A DNA stretch of 64,000 nucleotides from Platanthera guangdongensis. Lineage: Eukaryota > Streptophyta > Magnoliopsida > Asparagales > Orchidaceae. Of the stretch, positions 32,590 through 43,712 are shown piece by piece. The notes under the pieces are model-generated. The model saw only the letters and a program-made list of their open reading frames with translations. It did no database searches and was not told the DNA's origin. Both the position numbers and the translations under genes were made by a program. The stretch is from NCBI GenBank assembly GCA_039583875.1, contig CM077151.1, positions 114,842,609 through 114,906,608 on the forward strand, given 5' to 3'. Each line of letters starts with the position of its first letter. The stretch's first letter is position 1.

Positions 32590-33602
32590 GTTGAGCCTCA
32601 ATCCATTAAAGATGCAGAACAAGATCCCCACTGGATCATTGTAATGCAAGAGGAGCTCAATCAGTTTGAGAGATGCAGAGTTCGGGACTTGGTTCCATGG
32701 CCCATAGGCTATCCTGTAATTGGAACAAAGTGGGTATTCAGAAACAAACTTGATGCCCAAGGTATTATAGTCAGGAATAAAGCAAGGCTGGTTGCTCAAG
32801 GTTATAGGCAAGATGAAGGAATTGACTATGACCAAACTTTTGCACCAGTTGCAAGGCTGGAGCAATCTGGATTTTCCTTGCATATGATGCATAAAAAAAG
32901 TTTAAAGTCTATCAAATGAATGTCAAGAGTGCCTTTCTGAATGGAGTACTTAAAGAAGAGGTTTATGTTGAACAACTTCCAGGTTTCATCTCTCCAACCT
33001 ATCCTTCATATGTCTTTAGATTGCATAAAGCTCTTTATGGTTTAAAGCAAGCTCCAAGAGCTTGTTATGAGACCTTATCTAGCTTCTTAATAGAGCATAA
33101 ATTTACTAGAGACATTGTAGATAGGACATTATTCACTAGGCACCATAAGGATCAAATTTTGTTAGTACAAATTTATATAGATGACATCATATTTGGGTCT
33201 ACATATTCCAAACTATGCAAGAGGTTTTAAGACCTCATGCATTCAATGTTTGAAATGAGTAGCATGGGTGAGCTCTCCTACTTCCTTGGTCTCCATATGA
33301 AGCAGCAACCTGATGGCATCTTCATATCCCAAGCTAAGTATGCTAAGGAGCTTCTCAAAAAGTTTGGGATGGTTGATGCCTCAGCAAAGAAAACACCCAT
33401 GGCTACTAAGGTTATAATAGACTTTGATGAACATGGGAAACCTGTTGATCAGAAATTATATAAGGGCATTATTGAGTCCCTACTATACCTTACAGCAAGT
33501 AGACCTGACATCATGTTTGCTACATGTCTTTGTCCAAGGTTCCAAGTGAACCCTAAAGAATCTCATCTAGTTTTCTTAAAAAAAAAAATTGAGATATATT
33601 AA
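32590..33602 (+). pseudogene. SIRE-A reverse transcriptase
   Basis: [55 protein letters not shown] (32740-32870), a frame change, then [10 protein letters not shown] (32916), [12 protein letters not shown] and catalytic [11 protein letters not shown] near 33180, and FEMSSMGELSYFLG and LLYLTASRPDIMFA after a further stop at 33228-33230. The order and motifs are textbook copia RT; broken into three frames. Confidence 0.88.
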
Positions 33603-33639
33603 GAGTTGTCCTAGTCTAGGACTCTGGTATCCTACTGAG

Positions 33640-34127
33640 TCAGAGTTTGAGTAAACTGGATACTCAGATGCTGACTTTGTTGGATGCAGAGTAGATAGAA
33701 AAAGTACCTCTAGAACATGCCAGTTCCTTGGTATGAGATTAGTCTAATGGTTTAGCAAGAAGCAGTCATCTGTGTCTACATCAACTGCTGAAGCAGAATA
33801 TATAGCTGCTGGCAGTTGATTTTCCCAGTTTCTATGGATTCAAAACCAACTCCTGGACTATGGGTTCAACTTAAATAATTAACTCTACTTTGTGATAATA
33901 CTAGTGTTATATCCATAACACAAAATCCAGTCCATCACAGTAGGACCAAGCATATAGATATTAGGCATCATTTTATTAGAGAGTGTGTAGACAAAAATAA
34001 AATTAATCTTGTCTATATCTACACTGATTTACAAAGGGCAGATATCTTCACCAAACCTTTGGATGAGAGGAATCATCTATTCTTCATAAATCAGCTTGCT
34101 ATAACAAATGGAGAAGACTTACTTTGA
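33640..34127 (+). pseudogene. SIRE-A RNase H
   Basis: GYSDADFVGCRVDRKSTSRTC (33660), WFSKKQSSVSTSTAEAEYIAAG (33750) and [11 protein letters not shown] (34040) correspond to the copia RNase H block. Several stops between them; reading frames shift around 33860-33960. Confidence 0.85.
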
Positions 34128-34409
34128 TTTCTGTCTATGGTCGATGATTTTTTCAAAGTTCGTCGAATGGAGATCGAAGAACTGTGAAAGGTTCTAGAGA
34201 TATTCGTCGAACGGAGTTCGACGAACTCTCTATGAGTGAAGTTATTTTTGTCGAATGGAGATCGACGAATCTGCTTCAGAAAATTTTCATCAAACAGAGC
34301 TCGACGGAATGTTTTCGAATCTTTTGACTAAGATCGACGAATTTTTTAACTATAGAACATTTCGTTGACCTAAGATCAAAGAATGTTTTAATTTTTTGCT
34401 GAACGGAGT
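34128..34409. repeat. TCGACGAA/TTCGTCGAA motif array between pol and the downstream ORF
   Basis: At least eight copies or near-copies of GTCGAA, TCGACGAA and related hexamers at about 30-40 bp spacing, similar to the LTR array at 27300-27660 and the coding array at 30540-30790. Confidence 0.6.
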
Positions 34410-36943
34410 TTGTCGATTCATATTCTAAAAAATCTTATATCTAGGTTTTTCTTCAACATCTATCCCGCGCTTTCAGCTCTCTTGCACTTGATCTCCTTTG
34501 TGTTTGTTGCAAGCGAACTCATGGCGATACTAGCAGGCAGTCTTGGAGCAATAAAATTTGATACAGGCTTTGACATCGACTTTGAGTCGTTTTAACACTC
34601 AGATCCTATCTTCCTATAAATTCTGAAACTGCTTGAAGATCAGCAGTTATAGTATCTGCTGACCACAAGAATCAAGATAGCTGGAACAGAAATTAGAGAA
34701 TGGGTTTACACCTCCTCCTCCCCAGATGATGACACCATGACGAGAACCATATTGGGTAATGCAATATATCTTACCCCTGCCATCCTGACAGATATTTTTG
34801 GATTAGCTAATGGTGAAGAAGAATTGGAGATTGATACTGATGAATTCGATGAAATGTTAAATAAGATGGGATACTCTGGAGACACTCCCAATAAACTGCT
34901 AAAGAAACATTTGTCTGCTGAATACAAGATTCTAGCAGATGTTGTAGGCAAGGTACTGCTGGGAAAACACACAGCCCATGACTACATCACTATGCATCAA
35001 TTCCTGGTGATGAGTGATGTTGTGAATCAGAAGCCGGTGAACTGGGCTAGGATTTTTTTTGAGATGATCAGGAAGAAAAACATTAAGAAAGAGTTGTGTT
35101 TTGGAAGGATTTTGGGCATCTTCCTTCAGGCAAAGGCTGCTGAATCCCTGGTCACACCGACCATATTCATTAATGCCTCCAAGAGGATTACTTGTGCCCT
35201 CTTTGGCACGTGGGAGAGGAATATCACCAAGCCTTCCAAGGCTCCCTCCTCTTCCTTCAGACCTTCTGAGAGTACAAGGGCTGCTCTAGCGACTCCCCAC
35301 CCTGTTGAAGATGTTCCATCTTCTATTCCACTACCTCCAGCTTCCCAAATTCATCTCTCATCACCATTTCATACCACAGTCCATACTCCAGCACCTCCAT
35401 CATCTCCAGTGCACCATCCTCAAACTCATATTTACTCTCATACACCACCTCCCTCACTCCATGGTACACCAACTCCATCACAACATGGTACACCAACTCC
35501 ATCACAAACTCATATTCGCCATCATACACCAACTCCATCACCAACCTCATCTCCTCTCCCAACACATCTAGACAACATACCACTTTCCAACCTCCTCTCA
35601 CTCCCTTCTTTTGCCCTACTCTAATCCCCCCTTCATACTCCATCACCTCAAGGTGAGCACATGCCAGATTCTCCACCCCCTCCTCCACCATCATCTTCCA
35701 TTCACCCTTCTGTCTCCACTAAGACACCCCCTGAATTCCTGCAACTGGACCCCTCCTTCATTCCACCTCTTCTGGCAATTCTCACTCCCCTCGTCAAACA
35801 CCTCATAGCTGAGGCTATTTCCCCTCTTGCTACCTCCATCTCCTCACTTGCTGCTCAAACTTCTGCCCTCTCTATCCCTCCTTCTTCATTCAGTGTCCTG
35901 GCTCCAATGCCTACTATAACCTGGCAGGGGGAGATACTCTGTGAAGAAGTAGCTCCAGCAGCAGCAGCAGAAGCAGAAGAAACAGATGATTTGATTGATT
36001 TGATTAATTTTGTTGAATCTGATATGTATTTGGATGAGACAGTCATAGATGAAGTAGACACTATTGGTGATTACATTATAAATCCCAGAGTAAACCTTTT
36101 GAATTTGTTAAATACCTTTGATAGAGTTTATTTGAACTCTCTTCCCAAATATAGCATAAAGCCATCCATGGTTATAGTTCCCTACACCTCTCCAATAAGC
36201 CCCAAAGTTGTCATGCAACTCAATGCTAGTTTTGTAATATAGAGGCTCATGTAATTTCATCTCCACCAACAACAGATTCTTTCATTAATTCATCCCCTCC
36301 CAGAGCCATCTCTCCTCCAACATTCATTATGGATGATAGTCCCATGGCTGAACTAGATGAGTTGATCATTGCAGATATTGAATAAGAAAGTAAATCAGTT
36401 GTTGAAATCACTGATGTATAAAGTTCTCCAGCACCAGCTCCAACTCTTCCTCCTGCTCCTCCTCAGGCTAAAAAATTGTTGATATCTGCAGAAGCCTTAA
36501 AAGAAATTAATGCCTTATATGATACTTCTCAGGGATCTTCTGATGATGAAGATGAGGAAGATGATTCTTCTGATGATGAGCCAAAGTCCAAAAAGGAAAT
36601 CTCTAAGAAAAGGAAAGTCCCTCCAGCTGTTGCTCCAAAACCAAACCTAACTCATGATACCCCTTATTATATTCTTCAGAATATCACTCCATACAAGGGT
36701 ACTCCAGCTTGGATGTGGTTGTCCAAGATTCAACAGAAGGATAGGAAGAAAAGCAGGAGATACTCTCCTCCTCCACCACAGAGATACTGGAAAGATCCAA
36801 CTCCTCATCCTCACCCTGCTACTGGTGCTTCAGGCACTTCCTCTCAGAGACCTACCCAATATCAAACTTATCAGAGACAGTAGTGTAGATCATCTTCTCA
36901 TTCTGGAAGCAGCCAACACAGATACTCCTCAGGCAAGCAACAT

Positions 36944-36974
<31 letters not shown>

Positions 36975-37381
36975 TATAGTAAGCTCATGAATCTCAAAAA
37001 GCTGACAGTCCAAAAAGCCCTGAATCTCCTCTTGTTCCTTTTGAGGATCCTGAGACAGCAAACACTGCTAGAATGGCGAGATTTCAAGAACTGGTTGGAT
37101 TATCCATTATAAACAAGACCAAAGCTGAAGGAAAGGATGTCTCATAATACTCAACAATGTCCAAGTACAAGAAAGAGGAACTAAACAGGTTTGCAAAAGC
37201 TAATAAATTCTTTAATGTTGATGATTATATGAAATTGCATCCAGAGGCTGTTGTGCCAAGGGATACATCTCTCAACATTGTTGGAGCTGCTTATATGACT
37301 ATGTCAAAGATTCAACTAGCTAATCCAAATAGGGAAATCAAATTCCCTCAGCCTGGTGATAAAGCAAAGGAGGATAAGTGA
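34410..37381 (+). pseudogene. SIRE-A downstream (env-like position) ORF
   Basis: Lies between RNase H and the 3' LTR, where SIRE elements carry an additional, envelope-like ORF. Pieces: 34520-34594 (MAILAGSLGAIKFDTGFD then stop), 34737-35624 with a folded N-terminal region (LTPAILTDIFGL, HLSAEYKILADVVGKVLLGK, DYITMHQFLVMSDVVNQKPVNWARIFFEMI) and then a Pro/Ser/Thr/His-rich segment, 35661-36242 (acidic end), 36476-36883 (acidic then basic) and 37157-37381 (Lys-rich). I see no signal peptide or convincing transmembrane segment. Role unknown. At least four frame breaks. Confidence 0.6.
36939..36972. repeat. (CAA)n-rich microsatellite
   Basis: Runs of CAA with two CAT interruptions, inside the decayed downstream ORF. 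Confidence 0.8.
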
Positions 37382-37571
37382 AAGGAGTCAAAGAAGAAGA
37401 AATGAGTTTAAACTGTTTAGTCTTTCTGTATGTCTTAAAAACTGTTTATTTACATTCTGTCACAAAGCTACATTGTATAAATATCTGCTGCATGTTTTCA
37501 ATTTTCCTGCCAGATATGTTTTCTTGCTTTGTGATTATTTTTTAATTGTGTTTGTATTAGTGACCTCACCC

Positions 37572-37584
37572 AAATAGGGCGAGA
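37572..37584 (+). other. SIRE-A polypurine tract
   Basis: AAATAGGGCGAGA directly before the 3' LTR. A C interrupts the usual purine run, consistent with decay. Confidence 0.75.
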
Positions 37585-37585
37585 T

Positions 37586-39231
37586 TGTTGGATCCCTAGT
37601 TTGATTTGGGCTAGTTTCACTAATTAGGATAATTAACCCAACATGTATATCTAGGGTCATGTATGTGTCCTAGAATTTAGGCTATGTCCTTATAGTCAAC
37701 ATTGTATGGACCAGCGAATAGTAGACTACAGAAGACTCCAGACTTAGAGAAAAATCAAGTTCAGGAAAGTGAGTTTGACGTTCGTCGAACTCAGCTCGAC
37801 GAAAGTCATGCTCAGCTCGACGAACTCAGAGTAAATTCTCTGAGTTGAGCTTGACAATATTCGAGCTCAGGTCGACGATTTCTGGAAGAATAACTTCAAC
37901 ATTCCAAGACTAGAATCTTTTCTCTGGACTTCAGTCGATGAATGTATGTTATCAGATCGACGATCTTAGAGCACAGAATTGGCAAGTTTTATCAGAAAGC
38001 AGTCGGCTGTTCTCAGGTCTACAAACTTAGTTCTCAGCTCGATGAACAAGGATTCCCAGGTTAACGAACAAGATTTCTCAGCTCGAAAAACTCTGGACTC
38101 AGGTCTACGGAATCTGTTCTTTGCTCGACGAATTATGTGCAGATCCAGACTTGGATTTTTCCTTCTTTTTGTCCTCATTCTATTGCAGTAATTCCTGAAA
38201 AATCAATGCTTAATATTCTCTTAATATAACCATTAGAAGCAGCATTGATTATGGTATTCATCAGGATTATTGCTTGCAGTTTTTCAATAGGATAGTTGGG
38301 GAAATCCAATTAATTCAGATATTCTATCCAGCCGTATTACAGTCTCCAAGCCGTCGGCAATTAATGAAAAGGAATTCAAAAATTCAAAGGAGATTGTTGA
38401 CTAATCATATAAAAGAGATTTTTTCTCTTTTCGACAACAAGCAAGTCCATACCAGAAAGAGAATACAACGCTTACAGAGAAGATCAACAGCAATCTGATT
38501 CTAATCCCTCTCTGTACAGAAAACAAACTTATTTTCTCCTTGACATTGCTGAAGAAGAACATTCATCCCAAATTAAGAGTCTTCTTCAACCTTCACTCCA
38601 GGATTCTTCAAGGACAACAAAATCTCTATCAGTCAAGAAGTTCCTTGATCTCTTCTAGTCAAGGCTGAAGATAGAAGACCTACACACTGAAGCAAAGCTC
38701 AAGTCTTCCTGAGTTCAATATATCAGGGGGAGCTTTGTCAATATCAAAGCTCCACTAGTCTTCTCAGTTGATTTGAGAAAAAAAAGACATCATAACTCTC
38801 TCACTCCTCACTATACAAAGGGTTCTTTAACTCCACTTAAAAGTTATTCCTTGGTTGCAAGTCTCCTGATTAAAAGACTTGGGTTGGTTTTTGAGCACAT
38901 GATCAAAAGCTCATTAGTGTCAGTCAACTGATCAAAACCTGTTAGTGGATTCCTACCAGGGTGGTAGAAGAGTGGATGTACCCAGGTTGGGGAACCACTA
39001 TAAATTTCTTGTGTCGTCTGGTTGCCCTCTTAATTTTTGTTCTTGTTGTGGCTGTGTTGGTTTCATTTTGTTGTGGCTATGTTAGGTTAAGTTATCTTAG
39101 GTTGCTCTTTTGCTTACTGTGAAAATTAGTTGCTTTACTATGATAATTTTTATAAACAACAAATATTTTTCAGATACTCTATTCACCCCCCCCCCCCCTC
39201 TAGAGTATATCAGGTCTAACTCTCACTTTCA
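37586..39231 (+). repeat. SIRE-A 3' LTR
   Basis: 1646 bp, same ends and motifs as 27112-28761 but with many substitutions and an expanded C run near 39187-39199. Confidence 0.92.
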
Positions 39232-40295
39232 TGCTCAAGATCGACGAAGGATCGTCTTTCCTATGGAGAGAGTATCAAAATACATAAGGGTTAGTTTAGG
39301 GTTACATTAAATTAGATTGGCTATGGGTAGATACCAATAAGAATAAGTACCTTGCGAAACGGAGAATTGGGCTTCAACCCATCATAGTTCCTTGTGCCCC
39401 CGAGAGCCCTTCACAGGGAATGCCCTCGGCAGTCCAAGGTTAGCCTTAATCCATAAGGCTAAAATGTCAAGAGCAATTAGTAAATACTAGTGATTCACTT
39501 TCACCCACCTAGGTATGCTCGAAAGGTTAATGCGATGGACGGGTTAGTCCGGGGAGCCATAGGCTCGAGAATTCATGGTTGCATGTGCATATAGTGGTGC
39601 GTCTTCGGTATTAGACAGTCAATCACACCGACGCAGATACGTTGACTCAGCAAGTGTGGTTATGACTTAGCCAAGGAAAAGACTAATGGTTTAGTCATAC
39701 GTAAGGGCTAGTCCTGGTAGTGCGGTTACCCGCATAGGAGTGGGGTGGCCCTGACCCACTATCTCCATTGGCCACTAAGGAGGCTCCTGGGAGTGAAGGT
39801 AGCTTCAAAAATGGGGAAACTAAAGGCCTATGTGCATAGAGTCATATGTGTGTTACACTTGCATGAATCATGACATAAAATATCACTACACACATACCTG
39901 CATATAACGTGACACCCCAACGTATAAACTAGTATGGAATAGCTTATATGATAGGAAGCTTGCAAAATACCCCTTAACTTATAAGTTTGTATGGGGCATT
40001 CATATAAGTTAATGTTACTTATTCCATAGTTTACTTTACATATACTTGCTGCTCTAATTTACTTGTTTACATTATAGCTTCCTTGTTGTTGTACTTTTGT
40101 ACATACACCACCTAGGTTAGTTGTCACCAATTTGTTCCACTCTGCTTTGTTGTCCACCGCTTTCATCATCCCCGCATGGTGCCTGGGATTCGCGGGGGTG
40201 AGGCGATGGCAATATTGGCTTAGTCTTTTGACTAATGGTCGGTGGACCACATCATTTTAGGAATTCGAGGTGATGCACCAGTCGCAAGAGGAAGG
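39232..40295. other. Non-coding repeat, left half of the TEK-B target
   Basis: No supportable frame. It reads across the GAAGG duplication into 49131-49500, so it is one older repeat interrupted by TEK-B. Text such as GAGAGCCCTTCACAGGGAAT, CTTCGGTATTAGACAG and GCTTGCAAAATACCCCTTA recurs, altered and intermixed, at about 62150-62700. Confidence 0.5.
40291..40295. other. Target-site duplication of TEK-B, left copy (GAAGG)
   Basis: Directly before the left LTR; repeated at 49126-49130. Confidence 0.95.
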
Positions 40296-40369
40296 TGTAA
40301 CGCCCCGAATTTTGTGTGCGAGTCGGTCGGGAAAAAAAAAGAGTTTTGGTGCCTGTAGGGGTACACGGC

Positions 40370-40720
40370 CTAGGACACGGGCGTGTCCAAGGCCGTGTCT
40401 GGCTGGTGATTTTTTGGCCGTTTCCAACCCGAGAAGGACACGGCCAGAAACACGGCCGGATGACACGGGCGTGTCATCCGACACGGGCGTGTGCCAACCC
40501 GTGTCCCTACCCGTGTCCTGAGGGGTCGTGTTCGTTGCCGTGGCGGTTATGCGTGACACGCCCTCGAACACGGGAGTGTCGAGGAACCCGACACGGGCGT
40601 GTCAGGTCAGACACGGGCGTGTCTTGGCCCGTGTGCGGTTCTCAGTTCGACGATCGTGCCTGGATCGAGGCACACGGCCTTGGACACGGCCGTGTGCCAA
40701 GCCGTGTGCGGCCCATGTCA
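40370..40720. repeat. ACACGGGCGTGT motif array in the TEK-B LTR
   Basis: Many copies of ACACGGGCGTGTC, GGCCGTGT and ACACGGCCGTGT (the last a perfect palindrome). Equivalent arrays: 47220-47570 (3' LTR), 11240-11900 and 18440-19080 (TEK-A), weaker in ATH-1 (20530-21110 and 24505-24590). The Arg/Pro/Gly-rich frames here are by-products. Confidence 0.85.
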
Positions 40721-40985
40721 GGGGAATTTTGTGCAGATCCGAGCCATTCGTTTTCTTTAATTAGGATCCAATGGCCCAGATGAGATCCTGCTCTGTTAAG
40801 GCCGGGAATAGGAAGTTATTCCCTCATTTTTCTCTCCAAAGTTCTTCCCTTCCAAAGTGAGAGAGGAGAGGAAGAAGAAGGAGGTTTCCGGCCGCCGGCG
40901 GAGCATCGGAGCGCCATTTCGAAATCGGAGAGCGGGTCCGTGGAGGGAAGGTCATTGCGAAGAGTTTTAACCGCGTAGTTTTTCC

Positions 40986-41009
40986 ATGGCGCCAAAACGG
41001 ACTACAAGG
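40986..41009 (+). CDS. Proposed first coding exon of TEK-B gag, inside the 5' LTR
   Basis: 24 nt: ATG GCG CCA AAA CGG ACT ACA AGG (MAPKRTTR), then GTAACG. Six of eight residues match the TEK-A exon, as do length and donor. Joining to 42492 continues in frame with gag. Confidence 0.68.
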
Positions 41010-42491
41010 GTAACGATTCTCAACTCGAGCGCTTGAATCTCTTTCTTTCTGCATAAGGAATCCCGCTCCCGCGAGTATGCGGTGAGTGCGTGGTGTTCCT
41101 TGGGGTTGACGGGAATAGTCCCCCTTGTGTTGCATGTAGAGCCCGGAATCGTAAGTACGGGCATAGGCATTGTGTGTGAAGCCTACCCGGACGTGTTTTG
41201 TCTGGATCGGTGATGTTGCATTTGATATGGTTTTGCCGGAGAAGACTCCGTGCTTTGGATTTTTCGGGTTTCTACGCGGTAGATTGCAGCAGGGATCCTT
41301 GAAGGTTAGCTTCAAGGCGCACCCGGAAAACTGAGCGGAAACGTGTTCTGCTAACTTGGCGGTCTGGGAACCGGCCTTGATCATAACCGGGTTATGAGAT
41401 TGTTTTGGAAATTTGGGATCCGAGAGAAGCTTGGCCCGCGCAAAGTTCCTTAAATTGGACATGCGGCGTGAGCAACGGGCAAGTGGAATTGGACCTAGGC
41501 TATGTGGTTCGGTGCGAGAGACCCGAAGACGGGGACTGGCCGTTGGCATAGTCGGAGCCTTAGACGGTGGTCAGAAAGGCTAAATGCTCACATGTTGTTG
41601 CCATCCTAGGGATGGTGGTGAATGCACTGATTTGTCAGGGTTCACCATGAATGTGCCCTGAGTGCACGGGGTGTTTGGCCGTGCGAGCCTACACCTGTGG
41701 CGAATTATAATTGCGCTATATATATATTGTTGGCTAATGCTTTGCAGGGAAAGAGCACCGCCGTCCCGAGTAAGGGCGGGGTCGTTATAATTTGGTCGGC
41801 TTTTAGCTGACCGTTGCTTTATTTGCCACCGTGCGGTGGTATGTGCTTGCAGGTGCTGCGGAGCCGAGCGCCAAATAGCGGGCTGGAGCCCATGTTGCTG
41901 TGCTGGCCCTAGAAGGCCGTAGAATAGTTGTTTTTACATTTCTCATGTGTGGCCGGCCTGCGAGCCGATGTATGTAAGACATGTTATATTTATGAACATT
42001 TGTAAGGCCATAAGGCCATGTACCTGTTTCAGTGTATTTGGGGTTCGTTCTTGTAGTTGTAAATGTGGACATTCATATTTGATGGATTTAAGTTTGGGTT
42101 CTTCAACTTTAAAATCTTCCGCTAGAATGCTCTGTGTTTAGGACGTGTAGTATTAATTGGTTGGTTTGATTTATTCATTTAGTAACCCTTCCGACTGTCT
42201 GTGGTATATGGCGTCGGGTTCCAGCTGGACCTTCTGTTATATGCCATGCGACGGATGGGGGTGTTACAATTTGGTATCAGACTTCTGGTTACGGTCAAAC
42301 TTAAATGAATTCGTGGGCGAATTCTTTTAAGGGGTGGTGAGCACATGTGTGCGTCATCGTTATAACATTAAAAAGAACCCATGAATGTCCACTTAGGAAT
42401 GAAAATACACTTGTTTTGTGGAACCTGAGTGTTCCAATGATTGCTTTTAGCAATTTGTTTGTTGTCTAATCGTGTGTCTTTGCTATTATAG
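41010..42491 (+). other. Proposed intron 1 of TEK-B (1482 nt)
   Basis: Donor AGG|GTAACG, acceptor CTATTATAG|GCAGCT after a T-rich tract with CTAAT as a branch-point candidate. Contains the LTR end (42268) and the primer-binding site (42272-42281). The last three intron bases, TAG, are an in-frame stop for gag, so without splicing the frame is closed exactly at the acceptor. Confidence 0.68.
42272..42281 (+). other. TEK-B primer-binding site (initiator tRNA-Met)
   Basis: TGGTATCAGA, three bases inside the LTR; the same ten bases and spacing as TEK-A. Confidence 0.9.
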
Positions 42492-43646
42492 GCAGCTAGG
42501 AGCGGTGCTAGTCAGTCAGAGCGTCCGCAATCAGCGGAAAGTAGTGCACCAAGGGACGTGCCTGCTACACCTCCTTCAGCGGAAACCATCAGGATGGTGG
42601 CTGAAGCCGTGTTCGCAATGATAAATGCCCAACCTGCGGGGCAAATGCATCGCGCACCTCCTGCGGATGAGCAAGAACCGGTTAGGGCGGCAGAGCCGAG
42701 AGTGGTGGAACGCGCAGCAGTTGAGTTAGTAGAGCCGAGGAGAACTACGGAGAGGCAGCTAAAGCATGTGATGGGCTTTAATCCTCCGAGGTTTAATGGG
42801 GTTGGAACACCAACTCAAGCTGAGGACTGGCTCTCTTCCATAAAGAGGGTGTTGACGGCCACAATGACTGAGGAGTGGCAGAAGACCACCATAGCGACTT
42901 TTCTTTTGGAAGGTGAGGCGAGGCTGTGGTGGGACGAGTTGGAGTTTCATCTTCTAGTGGGAAGGCAACTTGCGGATGTGCCGATAGAAGAATTTTCAAG
43001 ATTGTTCCTAGCCAGATTTGTACCTTCTGCTCAGAGGTTGGAGATGGAGAATCAATTTCTTGGGTTGACTCAGGGATCCAGAAGCGTGGACGAATACCTG
43101 CATGAGTTCACACGGTTGGGTCGTTATGCTGGTGCTATGTTTTCTGAAGAAGAGAGGAAGACCAACCGATTCTATGAGGGTCTTCGTGGCGATTTACAGT
43201 TACTCCTTGCTGGGCCTAAGGCGCAGGGCTTCCTAGCCTTGGTCAATTCGGCCCGATCGTTGGAAAAGGTTGCAAAGAAAGTTCAAGAGAAGAGGGACCC
43301 AGGAGAAAAGAAGACCAAGTTCAAGGTGCCAAGTCACAAGACAGGTTTCCGCAGATGGAACAAGAAGCGGAGGACTTCAAACTCAGCCCCTTCGGCTGAT
43401 GCATCGGGGGCAACTACAAGTCGAGTCCCCGGAGCTTGCTACAACTGCGGGAAGATGGGGCATTTTGCTCGGGAGTGTTGGAGCGGACGTCCAAAGTCCG
43501 AGAGGAGACCTGGAGCGACTTATGAGGAGAAAGGGAAGGCGGTGGAGTCAACCGCATCCCATCATGCTCCAGCCCAGCCTAGAGTCTACAACCTTGGTCT
43601 ACAGGAGGCCATAAAGCAAGCAGACGTAGTGACAGGTATGAGTTAA
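42492..43646 (+). CDS. TEK-B gag (second exon and unspliced stop)
   Basis: Reads from the acceptor as [11 protein letters not shown] and is similar to TEK-A from within four codons of the junction. Capsid region (42760-43260) with [34 protein letters not shown] and [16 protein letters not shown]; basic stretch; CCHC knuckle [15 protein letters not shown] near 43440. The first ATG within exon 2 is at 42594 (codon 35), not conserved in TEK-A, so a shorter ATG start is possible but less likely than the LTR exon. With intron 2 retained the protein ends at TAA 43644-43646. Confidence 0.9.
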   Translation, partial: AARSGASQSERPQSAESSAPRDVPATPPSAETIRMVAEAVFAMINAQPAGQMHRAPPADEQEPVRAAEPRVVERAAVELVEPRRTTERQLKHVMGFNPPRFNGVGTPTQAEDWLSSIKRVLTATMTEEWQKTTIATFLLEGEARLWWDELEFHLLVGRQLADVPIEEFSRLFLARFVPSAQRLEMENQFLGLTQGSRSVDEYLHEFTRLGRYAGAMFSEEERKTNRFYEGLRGDLQLLLAGPKAQGFLALVNSARSLEKVAKKVQEKRDPGEKKTKFKVPSHKTGFRRWNKKRRTSNSAPSADASGATTSRVPGACYNCGKMGHFARECWSGRPKSERRPGATYEEKGKAVESTASHHAPAQPRVYNLGLQEAIKQADVVTGMS

Positions 43647-43712
43647 ATTATAGTGGTTTAACTTTTATAGTTGTTACTTTTGTATTTGTTAGCTTACGTT
43701 TGTTAATGCTAG
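43636..43712 (+). other. Proposed intron 2 of TEK-B, between gag and protease (77 nt)
   Basis: Donor GACAG|GTATGA, acceptor AATGCTAG|GCTTTG, U-rich body with TTAAT before the acceptor. Exon phase 1: G joins GC to give glycine, and the protease frame (43715 onward) continues. Intron-retained RNA stops three codons after the donor. The TEK-A counterpart has the same length, phase and junction amino acids. Confidence 0.72.

Larger units (their letters stand above)
27112..39231 (+). mobile_element. SIRE-A: complete SIRE-type Ty1/copia element, decayed
   Basis: 12120 bp, plus strand. LTRs 27112-28761 (1650 bp) and 37586-39231 (1646 bp), both TGTTGGATCCC...CTTTCA. Domain order gag, protease, integrase, RT, RNase H is the copia order. 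Large size, a long gag-protease spacer and an extra ORF between RNase H and the 3' LTR match the SIRE lineage. Flanks TGCTT (27107-27111) and TGCTC (39232-39236) look like a target duplication with one change. Many stops and frameshifts plus visible LTR differences make it the oldest of the three complete elements. Confidence 0.92.
40296..42268 (+). repeat. TEK-B 5' LTR
   Basis: 1973 bp, TGTAACGCCCCGAA to GGGGGTGTTACA. U3 has the ACACGGGCGTGT/ACACGGCCGTGT array (about 40370-40720) and GATCCAATGGC (CCAAT box, 40767) as in TEK-A. No TATA box is obvious. The first gag exon is at 40986-41009. Confidence 0.95.

Noticed and set aside
34410..37381. True envelope gene in SIRE-A
   Set aside because: The position is right for the SIRE env-like ORF, but I see no signal peptide, fusion peptide or clear transmembrane segment, so I do not claim envelope function.
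40316..40783. Arg/Pro/Gly/His-rich frames (also 47141-47639, 11539-11829, 18731-19236)
   Set aside because: Translations of the ACACGGGCGTGT motif array in the LTRs, with the same pattern in several frames and strands.
40824..41549. 241-codon minus-strand frame in the TEK-B LTR (also 47652-48299)
   Set aside because: Repeated only because the LTR is repeated; overlaps the better-supported plus-strand start exon; no family recognised.
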